Assembly (NCBI RefSeq): GCF_002387895.1
Contig: NZ_DGLI01000002.1
Coordinates: 145,947 to 160,119, forward strand
DNA from: Clostridium sp. UBA4548
GTDB lineage: Bacteria; Bacillota; Clostridia; Clostridiales; Clostridiaceae
Direction: 5' to 3'
DNA: 14,173 bases
The position numbers and the translations under genes are program-made. The notes beneath the pieces were generated by a model. It was not told the origin of the DNA and did no database searches. It was given only the letters and a program-made list of their open reading frames with translations. Below, piece by piece: positions 1-6,545 of the stretch (the first letter of the stretch is position 1; each line of letters starts with the position of its first letter).

Positions 1-68
1 ACGATTCTATTTTAATTTATATTAACTTTTTGTATTATTAAATAAATTTTGTACTAAAATTCTCTTTA

Positions 69-1199
69 CTAACTTTCTTTATTCCATACAACTTTGTTTA
101 TAATTTTTACATAGCTTTGAATTATTTTAGTAACCTTTACTGATACATTAGTATCCTTATAATCATGTGCTAAAAGAACTTCCTCTTCATTTGCCTTCAT
201 TTCTCTTGCTAGTTGGATTCCTTGAACTATATCTTCTGTAGTTATTCCACCTACTATAACGGACCCCTTATCTAATACTTCTGGTCTTTCAGTACTAGTT
301 CTAATTAGTATTCCTGGGAAGTTTAGCATTGCTGATTCTTCACTTAAAGTTCCACTATCCGATAAAACGCAGAAGGAATTCATTTGAAGTTTATTATAAT
401 CTATGAATCCAAAAGGTTTTAATTGTCTTACAAGTGGATTAAACTTAATATTTTTCTCCTCTATTCTCTTCCAACTTCTTGGGTGAGTAGAATATATTAT
501 TGGCATATTATACATTTCAGCCACTTTATTTAAAGCATCCACTAGGGAAAATAAATTTTTATCATTATCAATATTTTCTTCTCTATGAGCGCTTACTAAA
601 ATATAATTTTCTTTCTCTAGTCCTAATTTGGTTAAAACATCAGACTCCTGAATTTTATCCATATTTTTAGTTAGCACTTCTTGCATTGGTGACCCAGTAA
701 CAAAAATATGTTCTTTTCTAAAGCCTTCGCTTAATAAGTATCTTCTACTATGCTCAGTGTAAGGCAAGTTTATGTCACTGATATGATCCACAATCTTTCT
801 GTTTATTTCTTCTGGTACATTTTGGTCAAAGCATCTGTTTCCTGCCTCCATGTGGAAGATAGGTACTTTTAGTCTTTTTGCAGCTATAGCACTTAAACAA
901 CTATTAGTGTCTCCTAAAATTAAAAGCGCATCAGGAGCTTCTTCTTTTAATATTTTGTAAGATGCAGCAATAATGTTTCCCATAGTTTCTCCTAAATCAC
1001 TTCCTACAACCCCTAAGAAATGATCCGGCTTTCTTAAACCTAATTCTTCGAAGAATATATCATTCAAATTATAATCCCAGTTTTGTCCTGTATGTACTAA
1101 TACATGATCAAAGTACCTATCACAAGCTTTTATCACTTCAGACAGCCTAATTATTTCTGGTCTTGTTCCTACAATAGTCATAACCTTTAATTTTTTCAT
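69..1199 (-). CDS. capG: UDP-N-acetyl-L-fucosamine synthase (UDP-GlcNAc 2-epimerase family), CapG
   Basis: Cytoplasmic sugar-nucleotide enzyme of 376 residues. Family knowledge: CapG (FnlC/WbjD) epimerises C2 of UDP-N-acetyl-L-pneumosamine to give UDP-N-acetyl-L-fucosamine, the last step of the CapE-CapF-CapG pathway. The sequence shows the non-hydrolysing UDP-GlcNAc 2-epimerase fold (GT-B-like): GTRPEIIR at residues 11-18, GDTNS at 96-100, EAGNR at 118-122, PEEINR at 129-134, SAHREEN at 203-209 and DSGT at 281-284. From memory it follows staphylococcal CapG (about 374 residues) over its whole length, closer than to WecB/MnaA. The ATG is preceded by GGAGG that lies over the end of capF, only two bases upstream, so the two are translationally linked. 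No hairpin terminator is visible in the 68 bases after the stop, so the operon may continue. The alternative is a plain UDP-ManNAc-forming epimerase, but adjacency to capF argues against that. Confidence 0.93.
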   Translation of the reverse strand: MKKLKVMTIVGTRPEIIRLSEVIKACDRYFDHVLVHTGQNWDYNLNDIFFEELGLRKPDHFLGVVGSDLGETMGNIIAASYKILKEEAPDALLILGDTNSCLSAIAAKRLKVPIFHMEAGNRCFDQNVPEEINRKIVDHISDINLPYTEHSRRYLLSEGFRKEHIFVTGSPMQEVLTKNMDKIQESDVLTKLGLEKENYILVSAHREENIDNDKNLFSLVDALNKVAEMYNMPIIYSTHPRSWKRIEEKNIKFNPLVRQLKPFGFIDYNKLQMNSFCVLSDSGTLSEESAMLNFPGILIRTSTERPEVLDKGSVIVGGITTEDIVQGIQLAREMKANEEEVLLAHDYKDTNVSVKVTKIIQSYVKIINKVVWNKES

Positions 1200-1201
1200 T
1201 T

Positions 1202-2311
1202 TTACACCTCCAAATATATAGTATCTGGCTTTTCAGGATCAAATATTTCATTTACCCACATAACTGTTACCATATCTGTATCACCCATATTAGTAATGCT
1301 ATGAGTATATCCTACAGGTATATCGATAACCTCAAGTTTTTCCCCGCTAACCTTATACTCTATTACCTTGTCACTATCAAATTTTCTAAACTTGATTACT
1401 CCTTCTCCACTAACTACTAAAAACTTTTCATTCTTAGTGTGATGCCAGTGGTTTCCTTTAGTTATCCCTGGTTTAGATATATTAATAGATACCTGACCTC
1501 TATCATCACTTTTAATAAATTCTGTAAAAGAGCCTCTATTATCTACATTCATTTTTAAAGGATAGCTAAACTTATCCTCTGGCAAATAGCTTAGATAAGT
1601 GCTGTACAATTTTTTAGCAAATTCATCCTTCATATCAGGAATTCTTAGGGTTTCCCTATTTTTCTTAAAGGAATTCAACAAGCCCACGATTTCTCCTAAG
1701 GCTTTAATATAAGTGGTTTTGATATGATAATATTGACTATCTAAATTCCTATTTTCATTTTCTAATTCATCAACAAACCCTTTAACCACATCATCTATAT
1801 ATACAAGATTTAGTTCCTTAGTTTCATCAGAAATCCAAACTTCTATATCATTAGCTATGTTATGGCAAAAAGTTGCCACTGCTGAGTTATAATTTGGTCT
1901 ACACCATTTTCCAAAAACGTTAGGCAACCTGAAAATATACACTGGGGCCTTATTATTTTTACCATAATTCTCTATAACTTCTTCCGCTGCCCTTTTACTC
2001 TTTCCGTAGTCATTATCTAATTCTGCTTGTATAGAAGAAGTTATTAAAATTGGTGTATTTTTATTTTTTAACATGGAAATTATATTTTCAGTAAGCCCAG
2101 TATTTCCTTCATAAAATTCCTTTACCTCTACTGGCCTATTTACTCCTGCTAAGTGGAAAATAAAATCACTGTCTTCTACAAAAGCTTTTAGTTCTTCCTC
2201 TGTATTATTAAGATCATAGGTGAAAATATTGTATTTGTTTAACTGCTTTAAAGTAGCTACTAGATTTTTTCCTACGAATCCATTAGCTCCCGTTACTAAT
2301 ATATTTCTCAT
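1202..2311 (-). CDS. capF: UDP-2-acetamido-2,6-beta-L-arabino-hexul-4-ose reductase, CapF
   Basis: Bifunctional enzyme of UDP-L-FucNAc synthesis. In the family, the C-terminal cupin epimerises C3 of the CapE product and the N-terminal SDR domain reduces C4 with NADPH. Visible here, numbered from the chosen start: Rossmann motif TGANGFVG (7-14), Y102-x3-K106 of the SDR catalytic site, GKWCRPNYNS (134-143), and a cupin from about residue 250 with GNHWHHTKNEKF (286-297) and H337, candidate metal ligands being H288, H290, E295 and H337. The cupin is almost the same as staphylococcal CapF as I remember it. An in-frame ATG four codons earlier (2323) sits inside the GGAGGG ribosome binding site, so I place the start at the ATG at 2311. 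That gives 369 residues, the length I recall for CapF. It lies 26 bases after the glycosyltransferase and 2 bases before capG. Confidence 0.95.
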   Translation of the reverse strand: MRNILVTGANGFVGKNLVATLKQLNKYNIFTYDLNNTEEELKAFVEDSDFIFHLAGVNRPVEVKEFYEGNTGLTENIISMLKNKNTPILITSSIQAELDNDYGKSKRAAEEVIENYGKNNKAPVYIFRLPNVFGKWCRPNYNSAVATFCHNIANDIEVWISDETKELNLVYIDDVVKGFVDELENENRNLDSQYYHIKTTYIKALGEIVGLLNSFKKNRETLRIPDMKDEFAKKLYSTYLSYLPEDKFSYPLKMNVDNRGSFTEFIKSDDRGQVSINISKPGITKGNHWHHTKNEKFLVVSGEGVIKFRKFDSDKVIEYKVSGEKLEVIDIPVGYTHSITNMGDTDMVTVMWVNEIFDPEKPDTIYLEV

Positions 2312-2337
2312 TTTTCCCTCCATAACTACTAAATTAC

Positions 2338-3546
2338 CTATCTATCAAAATGAGACATAATTATCTCATAAGATTTTGAAACTGTATAATTGTTCTCTAA
2401 GTATTTTCTAGCATTAGTTCCCATAGTTTGAAGCAAAGCTTTATCCTTGCATAAAACCTCTAAATTCATATTAAACTCTTCTAAATCGCCACTGTTACTC
2501 CAATAACCAAAGTTTCCCTGTACTATAACTTCACCTATATCAGTATTTTTATCTGTAGCGGCAATTACTGGCATAGAAAATTCCATATAGGTAAGAAGCC
2601 TTGAAGGAAAATTAGGTATAGTAAAATCCTTATGTAAAAAAATCATACCTACATCCGAGGCTTGAACAACTCTATCATAATCTTCTTTAGGTAAGGATGG
2701 ATAAAGGCTCACATTGTGAAAATTAGAACTTTCTATAAAAGTTTCCAATTTTCCATATTCAGTTCCTCCTCCTACGATTAAGAAATAAGCATCCCTTCTG
2801 TGGCTATTAGCCTTTAATATTTCCATTAAAAAATCAACACCTTGAGGCTTCCCAAGATTTCCTCCATAAATAAAAACAGTAGCTTCTAAGGGAATGTTAT
2901 ATCTTTCTCTTATACTCTTTTTTTCTTCCACACTTAAGTTGAACTCTAAAGGTTTAATACTATTAGGGCAAACTTCAACTCTATTTTTATCTACAAAGGT
3001 GTTATGTTCTAATACATACTTCACATTAGCTTTTGACATGCATCCAATATAGTCTGACATAGTATAAAGTTTAACTTCTTTTTTTCTAAAGTGTTTGTAT
3101 ATAATACTTTGCTCTGATATCATTCCTAAATCTACTGCATTTTGCGGGAATATATCCTTTAGAAGCAGGTATGATTTTGCATTATCTCTGCCTTTTATAT
3201 ATTTTATAACTTTTTCAAAGGTAATTGGCGGAGTAGAGTACATTACTAAATCAAATTTTGTACTGGAAAAATATTTTTTTATAGCTTTTATGAATTGATC
3301 CTCTATAAGTATTGTAGTTATACCTTTTTCTATGAAATTAGTTTTTTGCATATTACCGGTTCTAACTCTTAATACATTTATATCATTTTCTAAAGAAACT
3401 TCTGTAGCCTTATTGTTTCTTCTCTCTCTAGCAGTAACTACATAAACATTATGTCCTTCACTTTTAAATTCTTGCATTAAATCCGTATATATATTTCTAT
3501 TATTAATATTTTCTGGGAAACCTATAGTTAAAAATAGTATATTCAC
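2338..3546 (-). CDS. GT4-type glycosyltransferase, probable N-acetyl-L-fucosamine transferase (WbuB/WciJ-like)
   Basis: Predicted cytoplasmic, membrane-associated glycosyltransferase that adds a sugar from a nucleotide donor to a lipid-linked acceptor. The N-terminal half opens with the Rossmann strand ILFLTIGFPE and carries YSTPPITF and LKDIFPQNAVDLGM. The C-terminal half has the GT-B donor domain with VFIYGGNLGKPQG, FLIVGGGTEYG, and PSRLLTYMEFSMPVIA near the end. In that last motif the first Glu of the classical GT4 EX7E is a Pro and only the second Glu remains, as in the WbuB-like subset. Immediate linkage to capF-capG suggests UDP-L-FucNAc as donor; this is inference. The ATG at 3555 directly abuts the GGAAGG ribosome binding site, whereas the GTG at 3546 is nine bases away, so I chose GTG (402 residues). 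A 200-base leader with hairpins precedes it. Confidence 0.82.
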   Translation of the reverse strand: MNILFLTIGFPENINNRNIYTDLMQEFKSEGHNVYVVTARERRNNKATEVSLENDINVLRVRTGNMQKTNFIEKGITTILIEDQFIKAIKKYFSSTKFDLVMYSTPPITFEKVIKYIKGRDNAKSYLLLKDIFPQNAVDLGMISEQSIIYKHFRKKEVKLYTMSDYIGCMSKANVKYVLEHNTFVDKNRVEVCPNSIKPLEFNLSVEEKKSIRERYNIPLEATVFIYGGNLGKPQGVDFLMEILKANSHRRDAYFLIVGGGTEYGKLETFIESSNFHNVSLYPSLPKEDYDRVVQASDVGMIFLHKDFTIPNFPSRLLTYMEFSMPVIAATDKNTDIGEVIVQGNFGYWSNSGDLEEFNMNLEVLCKDKALLQTMGTNARKYLENNYTVSKSYEIIMSHFDR

Positions 3547-3555
3547 TTTTATCAT

Positions 3556-3751
3556 CCTTCCAAACGGGTTTAGAAAGTGAACCCATTCATTTTATTCACA
3601 GCTTTAAAAAACTTTAACCTAAAAGCTACCTTCTTAGATAGCATCAACAGTTTATAAAATTAGTGAACCTCATCCTTGAAAATGCCCATAAAGAGAACCA
3701 CAACACTCATAAACAAATTCTTGAGAATTCGTGGCTCTCCTTATAAAAAGA
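3556..3751 (-). promoter_or_regulatory. Intercistronic leader with three predicted hairpins, possible attenuator or processing site
   Basis: This gap lies inside an otherwise tight operon. In transcript order there is a 9-bp stem (GAGAGCCAC at 3739-3731 with GTGGTTCTC at 3701-3693, one G-U pair) enclosing a smaller stem at 3716-3729. The outer stem is followed by only a short U-rich run. Next is a 6-bp stem with 6-base loop at 3625-3642 followed by UUUU, and then a 5-bp GC-containing stem at 3566-3584 just ahead of the ribosome binding site. AGTGAACC (plus strand) also occurs twice, at 3576-3583 and 3662-3669. The first or second stem could be a weak terminator or an RNA-processing barrier that lowers expression of the three distal genes. 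No convincing promoter is seen here. Confidence 0.35.
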
Positions 3752-4399
3752 CTAATTTGATGTTTTAATAACTTTAGCTGGTATTCCTACAGCTGTACAC
3801 TTTCCAGGCAAGTCTCTTACTACTGCAGCCCCAGCACCAACTGTGGTTTGTTCCCCAATTTTTACTCCTTGAATAATTTGCGTTCCTGTTCCAATTTCAC
3901 TTAATCTATCAATCACTGTATTTCCCGAAACATTAACGCTTGGTAATATAGTACAATAATCCTTTATTACTGCATCGTGGCCTATGGTGCAATCTAAATT
4001 TACAATTACATGATTCCCTATATCTACATTTACTGTTATTATAGTTCCTGCACAGATAATAGTTCCTTCACCTATGGTATTATATTGTGATTTGATTACT
4101 GAAGGATGAATTAAAGTTGCAGGTTTCCCGCCTAATTCCATACATCTCTGGACAAGCAACTCCTTTGTTGTCGGATTACCTACTGCACATACAAAATATA
4201 TATTTCTATTTTTGTTGTTTTGTAACCAATCAAATCCTCCTAATACTTTTATATTGTTTAAGACGGCTCCATGATTCGCAGTGTTGTCATCGATATACCC
4301 CAACAGATTCCAAGTTTCTTCTTCTTTATTAATGTCTTCGATTAACCAAGCTACCTCTCTACCAAAGCCTCCAGCTCCAACTATTACTATATCCTTCAT
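3752..4399 (-). CDS. pglD: UDP-amino-sugar N-acetyltransferase, PglD/NeuD family
   Basis: Cytoplasmic acetyl-CoA-dependent acetyltransferase of 215 residues. PglD acetylates the C4 amine of UDP-4-amino-sugar to give UDP-N,N'-diacetylbacillosamine. Residues 1-75 form the small Rossmann-like N-terminal domain (IVIVGAGGFGRE at 4-15, GYIDD at 34-38). From about residue 95 there are left-handed beta-helix hexapeptide repeats. H141 in TIGHDAVI corresponds to the catalytic base of PglD. GIPAKVIK near the C terminus is the usual ending of this family. The start ATG has AGAGGTG upstream. The gene lies 11 bases after the PglC-like gene and downstream of a PglE-like aminotransferase, which makes the bacillosamine role likely. 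A NeuD-like sialic acid O-acetyltransferase is the main alternative, but no neu genes are present. Confidence 0.82.
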   Translation of the reverse strand: MKDIVIVGAGGFGREVAWLIEDINKEEETWNLLGYIDDNTANHGAVLNNIKVLGGFDWLQNNKNRNIYFVCAVGNPTTKELLVQRCMELGGKPATLIHPSVIKSQYNTIGEGTIICAGTIITVNVDIGNHVIVNLDCTIGHDAVIKDYCTILPSVNVSGNTVIDRLSEIGTGTQIIQGVKIGEQTTVGAGAAVVRDLPGKCTAVGIPAKVIKTSN

Positions 4400-4410
4400 A
4401 ATTCACCTCT

Positions 4411-5007
4411 TTAATTGTTCCCATTAAATCTTTCCATGGTAACCCCTTCTGCTTGATTTATTCCTTCTCTTTTAAATACTTTGTATATTGTTAAAAAAAA
4501 TATCTTTATATCAAGTAGTAATGACCAATTTTCTACATACCATACATCTAACTCAAATTTTTGTGACCAAGACAAATTGTTTCTTCCATTGACTTGTGCC
4601 CACCCTGTTAATCCAGGCAATACATCATGTCTTTTTTTCTGTCTTTCATTGTAAAAAGGCAAATAATCTACTAGTAATGGCCTAGGTCCAACTAAACTCA
4701 TATTTCCTTTGAAAATGTTTATTAATTCAGGAAGTTCATCTATGCTAGAACTCCTCAAAAACTTGCCAAATCTAGTTAATCTCTCTGCGTCAGATAACAA
4801 GTTCCCATTTTTATCTGTAGAATTTTTCATAGTTCTAAATTTCATCATTTTAAATATTCTATCGTCTTTTCCAACTCTATCCTGAGTAAACAAAATTGGA
4901 GAGCCTAAGTTAAAATACACAAGTATGGAAACAACTAGAAACACCGGACTTAGTATAACTAACATAATTAGGGAAAAGCAAAAATCAAAGAGTCTTTTAA
5001 TTAACAT
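4411..5007 (-). CDS. pglC: Small monotopic phosphoglycosyl transferase, PglC-like (initiating sugar transferase)
   Basis: Membrane enzyme that moves a phospho-sugar from a UDP-sugar to undecaprenyl phosphate, starting assembly of the glycan on the lipid carrier. At 198 residues it is the minimal PglC size, without the extra N-terminal helices of WbaP-type enzymes. Residues 9-32 form the re-entrant membrane helix with the helix-breaking S20-P21. KFRTM is at 56-60, the catalytic D90-E91 dyad in SSIDELPELINIF, and SLVGPRP at 104-110. GLTGWAQVNGRN follows. The start ATG is supported by GGAGG nine bases upstream. The 134-base gap before it (5008-5141) holds only a modest inverted repeat, TAACCA/TGGTTA at 5066-5071 and 5086-5091. 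Neighbouring PglE- and PglD-like genes point to a diacetylbacillosamine-type substrate, although GalNAc or GlcNAc cannot be excluded. Confidence 0.86.
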   Translation of the reverse strand: MLIKRLFDFCFSLIMLVILSPVFLVVSILVYFNLGSPILFTQDRVGKDDRIFKMMKFRTMKNSTDKNGNLLSDAERLTRFGKFLRSSSIDELPELINIFKGNMSLVGPRPLLVDYLPFYNERQKKRHDVLPGLTGWAQVNGRNNLSWSQKFELDVWYVENWSLLLDIKIFFLTIYKVFKREGINQAEGVTMERFNGNN

Positions 5008-5141
5008 GGGTTAGCGCCTCCAATTCACCATTTATTAACAAGGTAGCCAATACTAATAGATTTTATAACCATCAATGATTTCCACTGGTTACAAATAAAG
5101 TTTGTTTTCTAGAAAGCAACTTTAACCTATCTTATTAGTTT

Positions 5142-6281
5142 CTATGAAAATAATTTTTTTATTATATTTATAACTCTCTCCAGCTGAACTGCTGTCATCT
5201 TTGTGTCAGAAGGTAGACATACTCCCCTATTAAATAAATCCTCACTTACGCTAATGCCATTCTCATTATGTGAGTAGAAGCCATATTCTTGGAAATATGG
5301 TTGAAGATGCATTGGCTTCCATACAGGCCTTGACTCTATATTTTCCTTTTCTAAGGCAACCATTATATCCAAAGGTTTAATCTTTGAAGTTTCTTTTAAG
5401 GTAAGAACACTTAACCAATAGTTTGGCTTTCCATATTCACATATTGGCATCATCTCTATGTCTTCTATATCTTTAAAAGCCTCTTTATAGACTTCATATA
5501 TATGTTTCTTTTGCTGAACTCTTTCATCTAACACCTTCAATTGGCCTCTACCAATGGCAGCAACTATATTACTCATTCTATAATTATACCCTAGTTCAGT
5601 ATGTTGATAGTGCCTTGCTGCATCTCTTGATTGCGTTGCCCAAAATCGTGATTTATTTATTGCCTCTTCACTATTAGAAACTAACATTCCACCACCAGAA
5701 GTTGTAATAATCTTGTTTCCATTAAAAGAGTATACTCCAAATTCTCCTATAGTTCCGCTAAATTTATCCTTATAAGTTGCACCTAAGGATTCTGCTGCAT
5801 CTTCTATTATTGGAACATTGTAGCTATCACATATGTCTTTCAATTTATCCATATCAGCACTTTGCCCATATAAGTTAACTATTATCACTGCTTTTGGTAA
5901 CTTATTCATTTTTTTATGTGCCTCAAATGCTTTCTTTAAAGCAACTGGAGACATATTCCATGAGTTATACTCTGAATCTATAAATACAGGAATTGCTCCT
6001 TCATACATTATTGGATTGCAGCTTGCCGAAAATGTAAGTGAAGAACAAAATACTACATCGTCTCTTTTAACCCCTACATATTTAAGAGCTAAATGTATTG
6101 CTGCTGTTCCTGAAGATAGTGCCGCAGCTGATTTTACCCCTACATATTCTGCTAATTCTCTCTCGAATCCATCTACATTAGGTCCTAATGGGGCTACCCA
6201 ATTCGATTCAAATGCTTCATTTATATACTGTTGTTCATATCCTCCCATATGTGGTGAAGATAGATATATCTTTTCCTTCAT
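5142..6281 (-). CDS. pglE: PLP-dependent sugar-nucleotide aminotransferase (DegT/DnrJ/EryC1 family), PglE-like
   Basis: Cytoplasmic aminotransferase of 379 residues. PglE-type enzymes convert the 4-keto group of UDP-2-acetamido-4-keto-6-deoxy-glucose to an amine with glutamate as donor. Visible features are SGTAAIHLAL (57-66), the PLP-contacting EDAAESLG (160-167) and K190 in SFNGNKIITTSGGGM as the Schiff-base lysine. RYNYRM-like GYNYRMSN and SRPVWKPMHLQPYF follow later, as expected for this family. It is the first gene of the glycan operon and has a 5' leader of roughly 160 bases from the predicted promoter. Its ATG is preceded by GGAG at a somewhat long spacing (ten bases). The dehydratase that would supply its substrate (PglF-like) is not in the window. 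A perosamine or QuiNAc4N-type role is possible, but PglD and PglC next door favour bacillosamine. Confidence 0.87.
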   Translation of the reverse strand: MKEKIYLSSPHMGGYEQQYINEAFESNWVAPLGPNVDGFERELAEYVGVKSAAALSSGTAAIHLALKYVGVKRDDVVFCSSLTFSASCNPIMYEGAIPVFIDSEYNSWNMSPVALKKAFEAHKKMNKLPKAVIIVNLYGQSADMDKLKDICDSYNVPIIEDAAESLGATYKDKFSGTIGEFGVYSFNGNKIITTSGGGMLVSNSEEAINKSRFWATQSRDAARHYQHTELGYNYRMSNIVAAIGRGQLKVLDERVQQKKHIYEVYKEAFKDIEDIEMMPICEYGKPNYWLSVLTLKETSKIKPLDIMVALEKENIESRPVWKPMHLQPYFQEYGFYSHNENGISVSEDLFNRGVCLPSDTKMTAVQLERVINIIKKLFS

Positions 6282-6367
6282 TTTACACTCACTCCATATC
6301 TTTTCATCTTAGGGTTGACGTCACTTATTATATTACTATTACCGTCATCGATAAGGTGTATTTTTAC

Positions 6368-6382
6368 TGTAATTATTTTACA
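6368..6382 (+). promoter_or_regulatory. Candidate CcpA-binding site (flexible clostridial cre type)
   Basis: The plus strand reads TGTAA-TTAT-TTTACA. It fits the flexible TGTAA-spacer-TTTACA pattern described for clostridial CcpA sites and contains the perfect dyad TGTAA/TTACA. It lies about 60-70 bases downstream of the predicted start of the aminotransferase transcript, where a bound repressor would act as a roadblock. A second small palindrome, CATGTTACATG (6381-6391), overlaps its end. Such AT-rich dyads also arise by chance. Confidence 0.4.
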
Positions 6383-6415
6383 TGTTACATGCTTAATTAT
6401 CTATCATATTACATT

Positions 6416-6436
6416 ATTTGTATCAACATTACAAAT
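6416..6436. promoter_or_regulatory. Perfect 7-bp inverted repeat at predicted transcription start, candidate operator
   Basis: ATTTGTA, seven bases, then TACAAAT form a perfect 21-bp dyad immediately downstream of the predicted -10 box at 6447-6452. Arm length and centre-to-centre spacing of 14 bases suit a dimeric repressor. No regulator family can be assigned from the sequence alone. Confidence 0.35.
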
Positions 6437-6446
6437 TTCATTAACT

Positions 6447-6473
6447 ATTTTACCACAATTATAAGTAAGTTAA
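6447..6473 (-). promoter_or_regulatory. Predicted extended -10 promoter of the glycan operon
   Basis: On the minus strand TGG-TAAAAT (6455-6447) is an extended -10 with five of six bases matching TATAAT. The best -35 is weak, TTAACT at 6473-6468 with a 15-base spacer. Transcription would start near 6440. The helicase stop codon is about 95 bases upstream, with only an AT-only dyad (6505-6532) and no GC-containing terminator between them, so read-through from the helicase gene is also possible. Confidence 0.45.
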
Positions 6474-6545
6474 AAGATTTATGATAATTCTTCAAACTTT
6501 TCAAATTAATTTGTAATAAAAAATAAATTAATAGCAAATATTTTT

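Noticed and set aside
1..68. Possible operon terminator after capG
   Set aside because: I see no GC-containing stem with a T run. The sequence is simply AT-rich, and the operon may continue beyond the edge.
5833..6312. Plus-strand open frame of 159 codons opposite the aminotransferase
   Set aside because: It is antisense to a well-supported gene, its product resembles no known family and it has no ribosome binding site. Such frames commonly arise opposite AT-rich genes.
6316..6347. TGACGTCA palindrome with a distal CGTCA copy in the aminotransferase leader
   Set aside because: The stem is short (five pairs) with a 22-base loop and no T run. No known bacterial motif fits; it is too weak to call a feature.
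6505..6532. ATTAATTT/AAATTAAT dyad after the helicase gene as a terminator
   Set aside because: The stem is entirely A-T and has no T run downstream in the direction of transcription. It is likely chance in this composition.
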